Origin: an actinobacterium SCGC AAA028-A23
Lineage (GTDB): Bacteria; Actinomycetota; Actinomycetes; Nanopelagicales; Nanopelagicaceae
Reading direction: 5' to 3'
Length of the DNA stretch: 44,146 bases
Assembly (NCBI GenBank): GCA_000378905.1
Contig: KB900602.1
Span: forward strand, 1 to 44,146
Part shown: piece after piece, positions 37,437-44,146 of the stretch
How the letters are laid out: each line of letters starts with the position of its first letter
Position numbering within the stretch: the first letter of the stretch is position 1
Position numbers and translations under genes: made by a program
The notes under the pieces: model-generated
What the model saw: the letters and a program-made list of their open reading frames with translations, nothing else
What the model was told of the DNA's origin: nothing
Database searches by the model: none

Positions 37437-38219
37437 GTGTCTACAGAGTTGAAGATTTCTTATGCACCTCCATCGGGCAATCCTCTTGGCGTAACAGGTT
37501 GGTTTAGATTTGGCGCAACTGTTATGCGACCGATTCTAAATCTCATTGCCAAGCGAGATTGGCAAGGTGCTGAGAACCTTCCAAAATCTGGCGCAGCAAT
37601 CGCTGTTTGTAACCACATCTCTTATATTGATCCACTTATTTTCACACATTTTCTATATGACAATGGCAGAGCCCCACGTTACTTAGGTAAAGCATCATTA
37701 TTTAAATTGCCAATCATCGGCAGAGTGTTACTTGGTGCTGGCCAGATTCCAGTTGAGCGAGAGACTTCAAACGCATCTAACTCACTTCAACATGCGATAG
37801 CTTTTTTGAAAGCAGGACATTTGCTTGGCGTTTATCCCGAGGGCACATTAACGCGGGATCAAAATTATTGGCCGATGAAGGCCAAGACAGGTATTGCCCG
37901 TCTTGCCATCCTTACACAAGTACCAGTGATTCCATGTGCGCAGTGGGGAGCTCAAAAAATTCTGCCCGCCTACAGCAAGAAACCAAAATTTTTCCCTCGA
38001 ACTAAAGTGAAAGTCATTGCTGGAAAGCCACTAGATTTTTCTAAGTGGCAGGGAAGAGCTGAAGATCCAATTGCCCTAGAGGAGGCAACAGCTTATGTAA
38101 TGCAAGCGGTTACAAATCTTCTTGAAGGCTTGCGTGGAGAGAGTGCACCAGCTGAAGTTTTTGATCCACGTAAATCAAATCTGCCCCGCATTGGCAATTT
38201 TAAGAAGGACAAGAAATGA
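37437..38219 (+). CDS. 1-acyl-sn-glycerol-3-phosphate acyltransferase (PlsC family)
   Basis: 260 residues from a GTG start. The acyltransferase motif I NHxxxxD is NHISYID with H60 and D65. Motif III is YPEGT at about 133-137. A hydrophobic segment lies near 25-40. PlsC-type enzymes make phosphatidic acid. The neighbour gpsA makes the glycerol-3-phosphate backbone, which supports a phospholipid role, and the two genes overlap by 4 bases. Confidence 0.9.
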   Translation: MSTELKISYAPPSGNPLGVTGWFRFGATVMRPILNLIAKRDWQGAENLPKSGAAIAVCNHISYIDPLIFTHFLYDNGRAPRYLGKASLFKLPIIGRVLLGAGQIPVERETSNASNSLQHAIAFLKAGHLLGVYPEGTLTRDQNYWPMKAKTGIARLAILTQVPVIPCAQWGAQKILPAYSKKPKFFPRTKVKVIAGKPLDFSKWQGRAEDPIALEEATAYVMQAVTNLLEGLRGESAPAEVFDPRKSNLPRIGNFKKDKK

Positions 38220-39217
38220 AAAAGATTGCCGTTCTTGGATCTGGTGCATGGGGAACAACCCTTGGACAGGTGATGGTTGACTCTGGGCAGCAAGTATTAA
38301 TTTGGGGTCGAAACAAGAAAGTTGTTCGGGAGATAAATCGCAGACACACCAATCGCAGATTTCTAAAAGGAATTGATCTTCCTCGGGAATTGAAAGCAAC
38401 CACAGATATTAAAGCGGTTTTAGAGTTTGCCGACGTAATTTTATTGGCAATTCCATCTCAAACTTTGCGCGAAAATCTTGAGGAGTGGAAAGGTTTTTTC
38501 CCAAAGGATTTGCCGGTAATTAGTACTTTAAAAGGTATTGAGGTTAATACCCAATTAAGAATGACTGAGGTTGCCCAAGAGGTTTTGGGACTTGATAAAT
38601 CACAATTTGGCTTAATTACAGGTCCAAACTTGGCCAATGAAATCATTATGCGACAACCAGCTGGTGCAGTTGCCGCATCTGAGAATCCAGTAAACATTGA
38701 GTTAATGCAGGAGATCTTTGCAACTAATTACTTCAGAATTTATCCTTCAAGCGATTTAATCGGATGTGAGTTTGCAGGGGCAGCTAAAAGCGTTATTGCT
38801 CTTGCCGTTGGAATTGCAGTTGGTATGGGATATGGAGAAAACACACAAGGCTTAATGATTACGCGCGGTCTTTCTGAAGTTGCAAGATTAGGTGCAGCCT
38901 ATGGAGCAAATCCACTTACTTTCTTGGGTCTTGCAGGCATTGGCGACTTGGTCGCAAGTGCGCAATCACCATTATCTAGAAACAGAAGTTTTGGTGAAGT
39001 ATTAGGAAAATCTGGCTCAATAACTAAGGCCCGCGCGCAGGTAGTTAAAACAGTTGAAGGAGTTTATTCTGCAAGTGCAATTTTAGAGCTGGCACATCGG
39101 GTGGGAATTGAGGTTCCAATCATTGAGGCTGTATCTGATGTGGTGGCCGGAACACTAAATCCAAAAGATGCCATGAATCGAATAATGACTGTGAGCATTA
39201 AGGCTGAGATTGAATGA
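38216..39217 (+). CDS. gpsA: NAD(P)-dependent glycerol-3-phosphate dehydrogenase
   Basis: 333 residues. The N-terminal Rossmann motif is AVLGSGAWGTTLGQVM (about 4-19). The family motifs LITGPNLANEI and the catalytic-lysine region FAGAAKSVIALAVGIAVGMG are present. GpsA reduces dihydroxyacetone phosphate to sn-glycerol-3-phosphate for phospholipids. It overlaps both the plsC-type gene and ddl by 4 bases (ATGA). Confidence 0.97.
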   Translation: MKKIAVLGSGAWGTTLGQVMVDSGQQVLIWGRNKKVVREINRRHTNRRFLKGIDLPRELKATTDIKAVLEFADVILLAIPSQTLRENLEEWKGFFPKDLPVISTLKGIEVNTQLRMTEVAQEVLGLDKSQFGLITGPNLANEIIMRQPAGAVAASENPVNIELMQEIFATNYFRIYPSSDLIGCEFAGAAKSVIALAVGIAVGMGYGENTQGLMITRGLSEVARLGAAYGANPLTFLGLAGIGDLVASAQSPLSRNRSFGEVLGKSGSITKARAQVVKTVEGVYSASAILELAHRVGIEVPIIEAVSDVVAGTLNPKDAMNRIMTVSIKAEIE

Positions 39218-40257
39218 GTAAGTTAAAGATTGCCATAATTTGTGGTGGAAAAAGTAGCGAGCATGAAATCTCCTGTGTTTCAGCCAATGGAATTTTAAAC
39301 GCACTAGATAGAGCCCAATTTGAACCAGTGTTGATCGGTATCACCAAGAGTGGAAGGTGGTTGTTACTTCCTAGTGATACTAATTTTGCAATTATCAACG
39401 GTGCACTACCGGTTGTGCCTGAATCTGGTGTTGAAATTAATGTAACCAGTCAAGGGTTATTTTCTGGTGGTAAAAACTTAGAGATTGATGTCGCCTTTCC
39501 AATACTGCATGGGCCTTATGGCGAAGATGGAACTATTCAGGGTTTACTTGAAATGATCGGTATTAAATATGTTGGCTCAGGAGTTTTGGCTAGCGCAGTT
39601 TGCATGGACAAATCTTATGCAAAGCCAATATTTGCCTCCGCTGGTTTAAATGTGGCCCCTGGAATAGTTGTTACCTCCAAAGACTTTGAACTACCAAGCA
39701 CTTTGAAACTCCCATTATTTGTTAAACCAGCTCGAAGTGGTTCAAGTCGTGGCACAACAAAGGTAAAGGAATTAAGCCAATTAGCAGCGGCTGTAGAGCA
39801 CGCACTGGATTTTGATACCAAGGTAATTATCGAACAAGCTATCGTAGGAAAAGAAATAGAGTGTGCAGTTCTTCAGGCTGATGACAAAATTACAGTTTCC
39901 AAGGTGGGTCAAATTCTTATCTCAAACAAATTTGAATTCTATGATTTTCAAGCTAAATACCTAGATGATTCTATGCAATTAATTTTGCCTGCTGATTTGC
40001 CGGAGGAGGCTTCCCGCCAAATCCAACAAGCAGCATTAATTGCATTTGAAGCTGCAGGTTGTGAAGGTTTAGCTCGAGTTGATTTCTTCTACTCAAGTGA
40101 AGGTAAAGTAATTATTAATGAAATTAACACTATGCCTGGCTTCACGCCCATGTCAGTTTATCCAAAGTTAATTGAAAACAGCGGCATAAATTATCAACTG
40201 CTAATTACCAAACTCATTCAAACTGCTAAAAATAGATCAAGTAGCATCACTCGATAA
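39214..40257 (+). CDS. ddl: D-alanine-D-alanine ligase
   Basis: 347 residues of the ATP-grasp family. The N-terminal GGKSSEHEISCVSANGIL, the FPILHGPYGEDGTIQGLLE signature, and the C-terminal metal-binding VDFFYSSEGKVIINEINTMPG are all present. Ddl makes the D-Ala-D-Ala dipeptide for peptidoglycan. Location after gpsA is typical of actinobacteria. Confidence 0.97.
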   Translation: MSKLKIAIICGGKSSEHEISCVSANGILNALDRAQFEPVLIGITKSGRWLLLPSDTNFAIINGALPVVPESGVEINVTSQGLFSGGKNLEIDVAFPILHGPYGEDGTIQGLLEMIGIKYVGSGVLASAVCMDKSYAKPIFASAGLNVAPGIVVTSKDFELPSTLKLPLFVKPARSGSSRGTTKVKELSQLAAAVEHALDFDTKVIIEQAIVGKEIECAVLQADDKITVSKVGQILISNKFEFYDFQAKYLDDSMQLILPADLPEEASRQIQQAALIAFEAAGCEGLARVDFFYSSEGKVIINEINTMPGFTPMSVYPKLIENSGINYQLLITKLIQTAKNRSSSITR

Positions 40258-40261
40258 TCAA

Positions 40262-40750
40262 ATGGATGGAATTCTAGAAAAGCAAGCGGTTAAACGAGTG
40301 CTTGCAGCATTAGCAGAGAATCAAATTAAAGGTGAAGTAAAAATACTTTCAGAAACTGCAAAGAGTGCAGCTGAGGCCGCTAACGGATTGGGTATTGAGG
40401 TTGGACAAATTGCCTCGTCAATTATTTTTAAGCTCCCTGATAATTCTCCATTATTGGTAATTACCTCAGGTAGACATCGCGTTGATACCGAGTTGGTTGC
40501 AGCAAAGCTGGGTATGGGTGAGTTAGGAAGAGTTGATGCAGATTATGTTAAAGCTAGCTCCGGGTTTTCTATCGGCGGAGTATCACCTATTGGCTGGCTA
40601 AACCCTCCCGCCGTTACTTTAATTGATACTGCATTGGCAGATTATGAAGTAGTGTGGGCAGCAGCAGGACATCCACATGCAGTTTTTCCAACCACATTTG
40701 CGGAGTTGGAAAGTGTTTGTAATGCAACGGCTATGAAAGTAGGGGGGTGA
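40262..40750 (+). CDS. YbaK/ProX-type aminoacyl-tRNA deacylase family protein
   Basis: 162 residues. The YbaK/EbsC fold is recognised from VGQIASSIIFKLPDNSPLLV, a conserved lysine in that segment, VITSGRHRVD and the GFSIGGVSPIGW loop. Family members hydrolyse mischarged aminoacyl-tRNAs in trans, such as Cys- or Ala-tRNA-Pro. It lies 4 bases after ddl and 1 base before the small membrane protein gene, so is likely in the same transcript. The specific tRNA cannot be predicted. Confidence 0.87.
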   Translation: MDGILEKQAVKRVLAALAENQIKGEVKILSETAKSAAEAANGLGIEVGQIASSIIFKLPDNSPLLVITSGRHRVDTELVAAKLGMGELGRVDADYVKASSGFSIGGVSPIGWLNPPAVTLIDTALADYEVVWAAAGHPHAVFPTTFAELESVCNATAMKVGG

Positions 40751-40751
40751 G

Positions 40752-40985
40752 ATGAAAACGCTGAGCAAAGCAAAGATATTTGAATGGTTAGGTGTAGTCA
40801 CCGCAATTGTTTACTCACTTCTTGTCGCGGCAAATATTGGCGCAGAGTTTATTGGCTTTACATTACTTTTGGCTTCTTCAGCTTTTATCGGTGTGTGGGC
40901 GTTCTTGGGTAAGCACAAAGGAATTCTTTTTCTTCAATTCTTTTATGCTACAGCTGGAATTATTGGAATGATTCGCTGGTTTTAA
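40752..40985 (+). CDS. Small membrane protein of unknown function
   Basis: 77 residues with about three hydrophobic segments (roughly 13-29, 33-51 and 58-76) and charged turns such as GKHKG. I do not recognise the family with confidence. The start lies 1 base after the upstream stop, with a purine-rich GTAGGGGGG site 5-6 bases before the ATG, which supports real translation. Its last codon and stop lie inside the 95-base inverted repeat. Confidence 0.75.
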   Translation: MKTLSKAKIFEWLGVVTAIVYSLLVAANIGAEFIGFTLLLASSAFIGVWAFLGKHKGILFLQFFYATAGIIGMIRWF

Positions 40986-41074
40986 GAAGACATCAAGGAG
41001 ATCTGATTCTTTAGGGATTTCAAAGAATTAAATGAAGTTAATGAATAGGTATTACTCTCTACTGGTTAAATAGC
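40980..41074. repeat. Left arm of a 95-bp perfect inverted repeat
   Basis: Bases 40980-41074 are the exact reverse complement of 44052-44146. The arm contains the last codon of the small membrane protein, a non-coding stretch, and the first three codons (as read on the minus strand: A, I, stop) that end the truncated recG. Beyond 41074 the arms differ, with only AACG still shared after a one-base offset. Confidence 0.97.
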
Positions 41075-42451
41075 AACGCGACCCTTTGGCAACTCCTTTA
41101 AAGTTGAAATATCAAGATCTCCAAAAACAGTCATTGCAACAGTTCGTGGAATTGGTGTTGCTGTCATTACCAAAAGATGAGGTGGTTGTTTTGCCTTCAT
41201 TCGCAAGGCATCTCTTTGCTCAACTCCGAAACGATGTTGTTCATCAACTACTACTAAGCCCAAATCTTTAAAAACTACGCCATCAGAAATTAGGGCATGA
41301 GTTCCGATTACAATTCCAGTTTCACCTGAGGCCAAATTAGAGTGAATCAATTTCTTTTCAGCTGTGCTTAATGAACCAGTTAATAACTCAACCTTTGTGC
41401 CAATATCACTTGCCTCTAAAGTTCCAGCTTGGGCAAGTTTTCCAAGTAATTGCGTAATGGTTCGATAATGCTGCTGCGCTAATACTTCAGTTGGCGCCAA
41501 TAAGGCAGTCTGACCACCGGAGTCGACCACCGAGAGCATCGCTCGCAATGCCACAACAGTTTTTCCAGATCCGACCTCACCTTGCAATAGTCGGTGCATT
41601 GGATAATTATTTGAAAGATCCTTTTCAATCTCATCATTAACCGCAGATTGTCCAGCCGTGAATTCAAATGGCAGAGTTTTCTCAAAGGCAGCAACTAAGA
41701 GACGAGTATTTGGTGTACGCGATTTTGTACTTAATTTAACAATCTCTGCTCTGCGTTGGCCAAGGAGAAGTTGGAGAAGCAGTGCCTCATCAAAGGTCAG
41801 GCGATTTCGAGCATTTTCAGCACTTTGCAGATCTGGTGGTTGATGTATATCTAAAAATGCTTTTTTTAAAATTGGATAAGCAAATTGCTGAGCAATTTCA
41901 GAAGGTAGGTAATCTGGAAAATCATCCAAAGAATCCAGCGCTAGCTTCATGCACTGCATAATTTTCCAAGAAGGAAGTTTTGCCGTGGCTGGGTAAACCG
42001 GCAGAAACTTGCCAGCAAACTCGGCAACCGCTTCGTCAACATTATCCCCGTCTGGAATCAATTGATAATCTGGATGAGATAACTGGCGTCTACCTTTAAA
42101 CACTCCAATTTTTCCAGCAAATAGGCCAACTCGTCCTGCTCTAAGATCCTTCTCCCGCCAAGCCTGGTTGAAAAAAGTTAAAGATAAATTAGCGCTGCCA
42201 TCTGTGACAATTACTTCAAGAATGTTCTTACCATTTGCTCTTCTTAACTTAACCGCTTCGATCTCGGCCAAAATCGTGACCTCATCATCAGCAACCAAAG
42301 TTGAGATATCTGTTAATTCACCGCGCACCACATATCGCCTTGGATAGTGACGCAATAAATCATTGACAGTTGATATCCCAAAGGAGTTGTCTAGAACCTG
42401 CGCAGTCCGGTCGCCGACGATATTTGTTAATCGTGTAGATAGGTCGGCCAT
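41066..42451 (-). CDS. recG: ATP-dependent DNA helicase RecG, truncated after helicase motif III
   Basis: 461 residues; intact RecG is about 680-740. The wedge/OB domain (about 40-140) is present. Helicase motifs are Walker A GEVGSGKT (291-298), DEQH (403-406) and TATPIPRT (430-437). The sequence then stops at LPKGRVAI, so the entire second helicase domain (motifs IV-VI) and the RecG C-terminus are missing. The break coincides with the inverted-repeat arm. The N-terminal part looks healthy, which suggests a joining artefact or rearrangement more than gene decay. RecG remodels stalled forks and Holliday junctions; this product would not work as a helicase. Confidence 0.9.
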   Translation of the reverse strand: MADLSTRLTNIVGDRTAQVLDNSFGISTVNDLLRHYPRRYVVRGELTDISTLVADDEVTILAEIEAVKLRRANGKNILEVIVTDGSANLSLTFFNQAWREKDLRAGRVGLFAGKIGVFKGRRQLSHPDYQLIPDGDNVDEAVAEFAGKFLPVYPATAKLPSWKIMQCMKLALDSLDDFPDYLPSEIAQQFAYPILKKAFLDIHQPPDLQSAENARNRLTFDEALLLQLLLGQRRAEIVKLSTKSRTPNTRLLVAAFEKTLPFEFTAGQSAVNDEIEKDLSNNYPMHRLLQGEVGSGKTVVALRAMLSVVDSGGQTALLAPTEVLAQQHYRTITQLLGKLAQAGTLEASDIGTKVELLTGSLSTAEKKLIHSNLASGETGIVIGTHALISDGVVFKDLGLVVVDEQHRFGVEQRDALRMKAKQPPHLLVMTATPIPRTVAMTVFGDLDISTLKELPKGRVAI

Positions 42452-42578
42452 AGTGGAAGTATCTAACGCCTAATGGCAATCTGTGCGTAATTACCCACTG
42501 GATTAGCCAATTAATACCCTCTCAAGGTAATCTTTCGCCTCTAGTTAGTAGTTCTGCGAATATAAGGGAGTAAATAAA

Positions 42579-42764
42579 GTGTCTTCAGTCTGCGATATCT
42601 GTGGCAAAGCCCCAAGCTTTGGCAATAATGTCTCCCACTCAAAGCGTGCTACCCGTCGCCGTTGGAATCCAAATATTCAAAAGATTCGCACGATCATCAA
42701 TGGTCAAACAAAGCGTAAGAATGTTTGCTCTTCCTGCCTGAAAGCTGGCAAGGTCTCTCGCTAG
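42579..42764 (+). CDS. rpmB: 50S ribosomal protein bL28, zinc-binding form
   Basis: 61 residues from a GTG start with AAGGGAG about 12 bases upstream. MSSVCDICGKAPSFGNNVSH and RRRWNPNIQ are typical of L28. Two CxxC pairs (C5/C8 and C50/C53) form a zinc ribbon, so this is the C+ form. In actinobacteria that also carry a cysteine-free paralog, zinc limitation switches between them; a second copy is not visible here. Divergent from recG and tail-to-tail with thiL. Confidence 0.96.
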   Translation: MSSVCDICGKAPSFGNNVSHSKRATRRRWNPNIQKIRTIINGQTKRKNVCSSCLKAGKVSR

Positions 42765-42765
42765 T

Positions 42766-43701
42766 TTAAAAGTGCTGGTAACCAGCTCTTTGAGTTTGCA
42801 CTCCATCAATCGTAATTAATCCGCTTCCTGCAACTACTTTTCCAACCTGAATACCAAGGTTTTTGTCGGCATATTTCTCTGGAACTGTGGCAATAAAGAA
42901 ATGATCCTCACCGCCAGACAAAATCCAGTCATACACATCCACACCTAACTCTGTTGCTAACTCTCCTAGATCTTTAAAATCAGGAGAAGCTTCAAGCGCG
43001 TTGGTATCAAAATTCAAATCAACCTTTGATGCCCTTGCAATATTTCTTGCATCACTTACCAATCCATCACTGATATCACTCATGGCAGAGGCAACCTCCA
43101 TTAGCTTTATCGGAGCAACCAGTTTTGGATTCAAGTGCGCTTGAACAACATACTTAGGTCGATCTAAACCTCTTTCTAGTATTACAAGCCCTGCAGCTGA
43201 TAATCCTGGAAGTGCACTTAGGTAAATTAGATCACCTGCAGATGCACCGCTGCGAGTTATTGGATCTCTAGCTATCTCACCTAGTGCCGTAATACTCAAA
43301 CTCATTTTTTCTGACTTGCTCAAATCACCACCTATAACTGAAACCTCAAATTTATCGGCAACAGATCTAATGCCCTGGGCAAGCTCGGTGATAACTTCTG
43401 AATTGTTTATTTCAGAAATAGCTGCTCCAACTAGTAAGTATTTAGGGGTAGCGCCCATAGAAAATAAGTCGGCCAGATTGGCGGTGGTCAATTTCGCACC
43501 TATTTCAAATGGTGAAGACCATAAAGATTTAAAATGCACATCTTCAATTGCAATATCTAAAGTCGCAACCAGTTTATTGCTTGAAGCAGAAATCACCGCG
43601 GCATCATCACCAATACCTACCTCTACCCCTTGGGCAAAGGAGGTTTGGAAAAGTTCGCGTAAGCGTTCAACTAGACCAGCTTCTGACTCAATCAATGGCA
43701 C
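42766..43701 (-). CDS. thiL: Thiamine-monophosphate kinase
   Basis: 311 residues from a GTG start preceded by GGGGA. The ThiL signature GIGDDAAVI near the N-terminus, DIAIEDVHF, the glycine-rich VIGGDLSKSEKMSLSIT and the MSDISDGLVSDARNIA segment are present. ThiL phosphorylates thiamine monophosphate to the active pyrophosphate. It ends 1 base from the rpmB stop and is divergent from the Lrp-type gene. Confidence 0.94.
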   Translation of the reverse strand: MPLIESEAGLVERLRELFQTSFAQGVEVGIGDDAAVISASSNKLVATLDIAIEDVHFKSLWSSPFEIGAKLTTANLADLFSMGATPKYLLVGAAISEINNSEVITELAQGIRSVADKFEVSVIGGDLSKSEKMSLSITALGEIARDPITRSGASAGDLIYLSALPGLSAAGLVILERGLDRPKYVVQAHLNPKLVAPIKLMEVASAMSDISDGLVSDARNIARASKVDLNFDTNALEASPDFKDLGELATELGVDVYDWILSGGEDHFFIATVPEKYADKNLGIQVGKVVAGSGLITIDGVQTQRAGYQHF

Positions 43702-43785
43702 TCCCCAATTAACTCGCTATAGGCTACCCTTTATTATCGCTAAGGTTCATTGTCGAACACTTAAGGATTGATTGAAAGGCTAAAA

Positions 43786-44022
43786 ATGTCTGTTCAGGCT
43801 TATATTTTGATTCAAACCGAAGTCGGTAAGGCTTCAAGTGTGGCAAAAGCTGTCTCAGCAATTGCAGGAGTCACTATTGCTGAAGGAGTGACCGGTCCAT
43901 ACGACGTAATTATGCGAGCTGAATCTGCAAGCATGGAGGATTTAGGTCGCACTGTTTTGGCTAAAGTTCAAACTGTTGCTGGAATCACTAGAACTCTTAC
44001 TTGCCCAGTAACAACTTTTTAA
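43786..44022 (+). CDS. Lrp/AsnC ligand-binding (RAM) domain protein without HTH
   Basis: 78 residues from the ATG at 43786, with GAAAGG upstream; an in-frame TTG at 43768 is less likely. The whole protein is a RAM/AsnC C-terminal domain (AYILIQTEVGKAS, GVTGPYDVIMRAESASMEDL, TRTLTCPVTTF) with no DNA-binding domain. Such stand-alone RAM proteins next to thiL are common in actinobacteria and may form oligomers that bind amino acids or modulate full-length Lrp proteins; the role is unproven. Confidence 0.88.
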   Translation: MSVQAYILIQTEVGKASSVAKAVSAIAGVTIAEGVTGPYDVIMRAESASMEDLGRTVLAKVQTVAGITRTLTCPVTTF

Positions 44023-44051
44023 TTCTTGTTGGGGTTTGCTCTCGAACGTTG

Positions 44052-44146
44052 GCTATTTAACCAGTAGAGAGTAATACCTATTCATTAACTTCATTTAATT
44101 CTTTGAAATCCCTAAAGAATCAGATCTCCTTGATGTCTTCTTAAAA
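44052..44146. repeat. Right arm of the 95-bp perfect inverted repeat, reaching the window end
   Basis: Exact reverse complement of 40980-41074. The arm is cut by the last base of the window, so the true repeat could be longer. In this copy it follows the Lrp-type gene after a 29-base unique stretch (44023-44051). Confidence 0.97.

Noticed and set aside
43316-43771. 151-codon open frame on the plus strand
   Set aside because: It is antisense to thiL over almost its whole length; thiL shows clear family motifs on the other strand.
1-44146. CRISPR arrays, insertion sequences, prophage, toxin-antitoxin or restriction genes
   Set aside because: No regularly spaced repeats, transposase or integrase motifs, or phage or defence-type genes were seen in any frame; apart from the hydroxyproline operon the content is core housekeeping.

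Overview
The window looks like a chromosomal segment from a free-living actinobacterium with a small, AT-rich, streamlined genome. The gene order is the classic actinobacterial core order (ftsK-rimO-pgsA-cinA-clgR-recA-recX-miaB-miaA-dapF-hflX; comEA-comEC-holA-rpsT-lepA-hemW-hrcA-dnaJ-rsmE-HIT-phoH-ybeY-CBS protein; gltX-tRNAs-ndgR-leuCD-hup-plsC-gpsA-ddl). Base composition is far below that of Streptomyces or Mycobacterium, intergenic gaps are tiny, and neighbouring genes often overlap by 1 or 4 bases. This combination best fits the freshwater acI lineage (Nanopelagicales type); that placement is inference from synteny and composition, not a database result. No gap without a gene exceeds 300 bases; the longest is 18095-18353.

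Layout. 1-172: 3' end of an RNase J gene. 255-6982: ftsK, a RodZ-like gene, rimO, pgsA, cinA, clgR, a tetR-type regulator and a DUF3046 gene. 6983-7186: recA control region with a perfect SOS box. 7187-13388: recA, recX, miaB, miaA, dapF, hflX. 13385-18094 (minus strand): a five-gene catabolic operon best read as D/L-4-hydroxyproline degradation (three-subunit D-hydroxyproline dehydrogenase, DapA-family deaminase, 2-epimerase). 18354-31481: competence genes comEA/comEC, holA, rpsT, lepA, hemW, hrcA-dnaJ, rsmE, HIT, phoH, ybeY and a CBS/transporter-associated membrane protein. 31491-33944: FAH-family hydrolase, gltX, tRNA-Gln(CUG), tRNA-Glu(CUC). 33951-36751: ndgR divergent from leuCD. 36930-40985: hup, plsC, gpsA, ddl, a YbaK-type gene and a small membrane protein. 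41066-44022: recG (truncated), rpmB, thiL and a RAM-only Lrp-family gene.

The most striking anomaly is at the right end. A 95-bp perfect inverted repeat (40980-41074 and 44052-44146) encloses recG-rpmB-thiL-lrp. The right arm runs to the last base of the window. RecG stops abruptly at the left junction, losing its second helicase domain, and the enclosed block is reversed relative to the order expected in actinobacteria. The simplest reading is a fold-back chimera or misassembly at a contig end; a real inversion is the alternative. Apart from the hydroxyproline operon the gene content is housekeeping, and I did not find a convincing new defence or mobile system. The other points of interest are regulatory: apparent leaderless promoters (TAGAAT 6-7 bases before a start codon), palindromes before hup and before the hydroxyproline operon, and a GC-rich recA leader.
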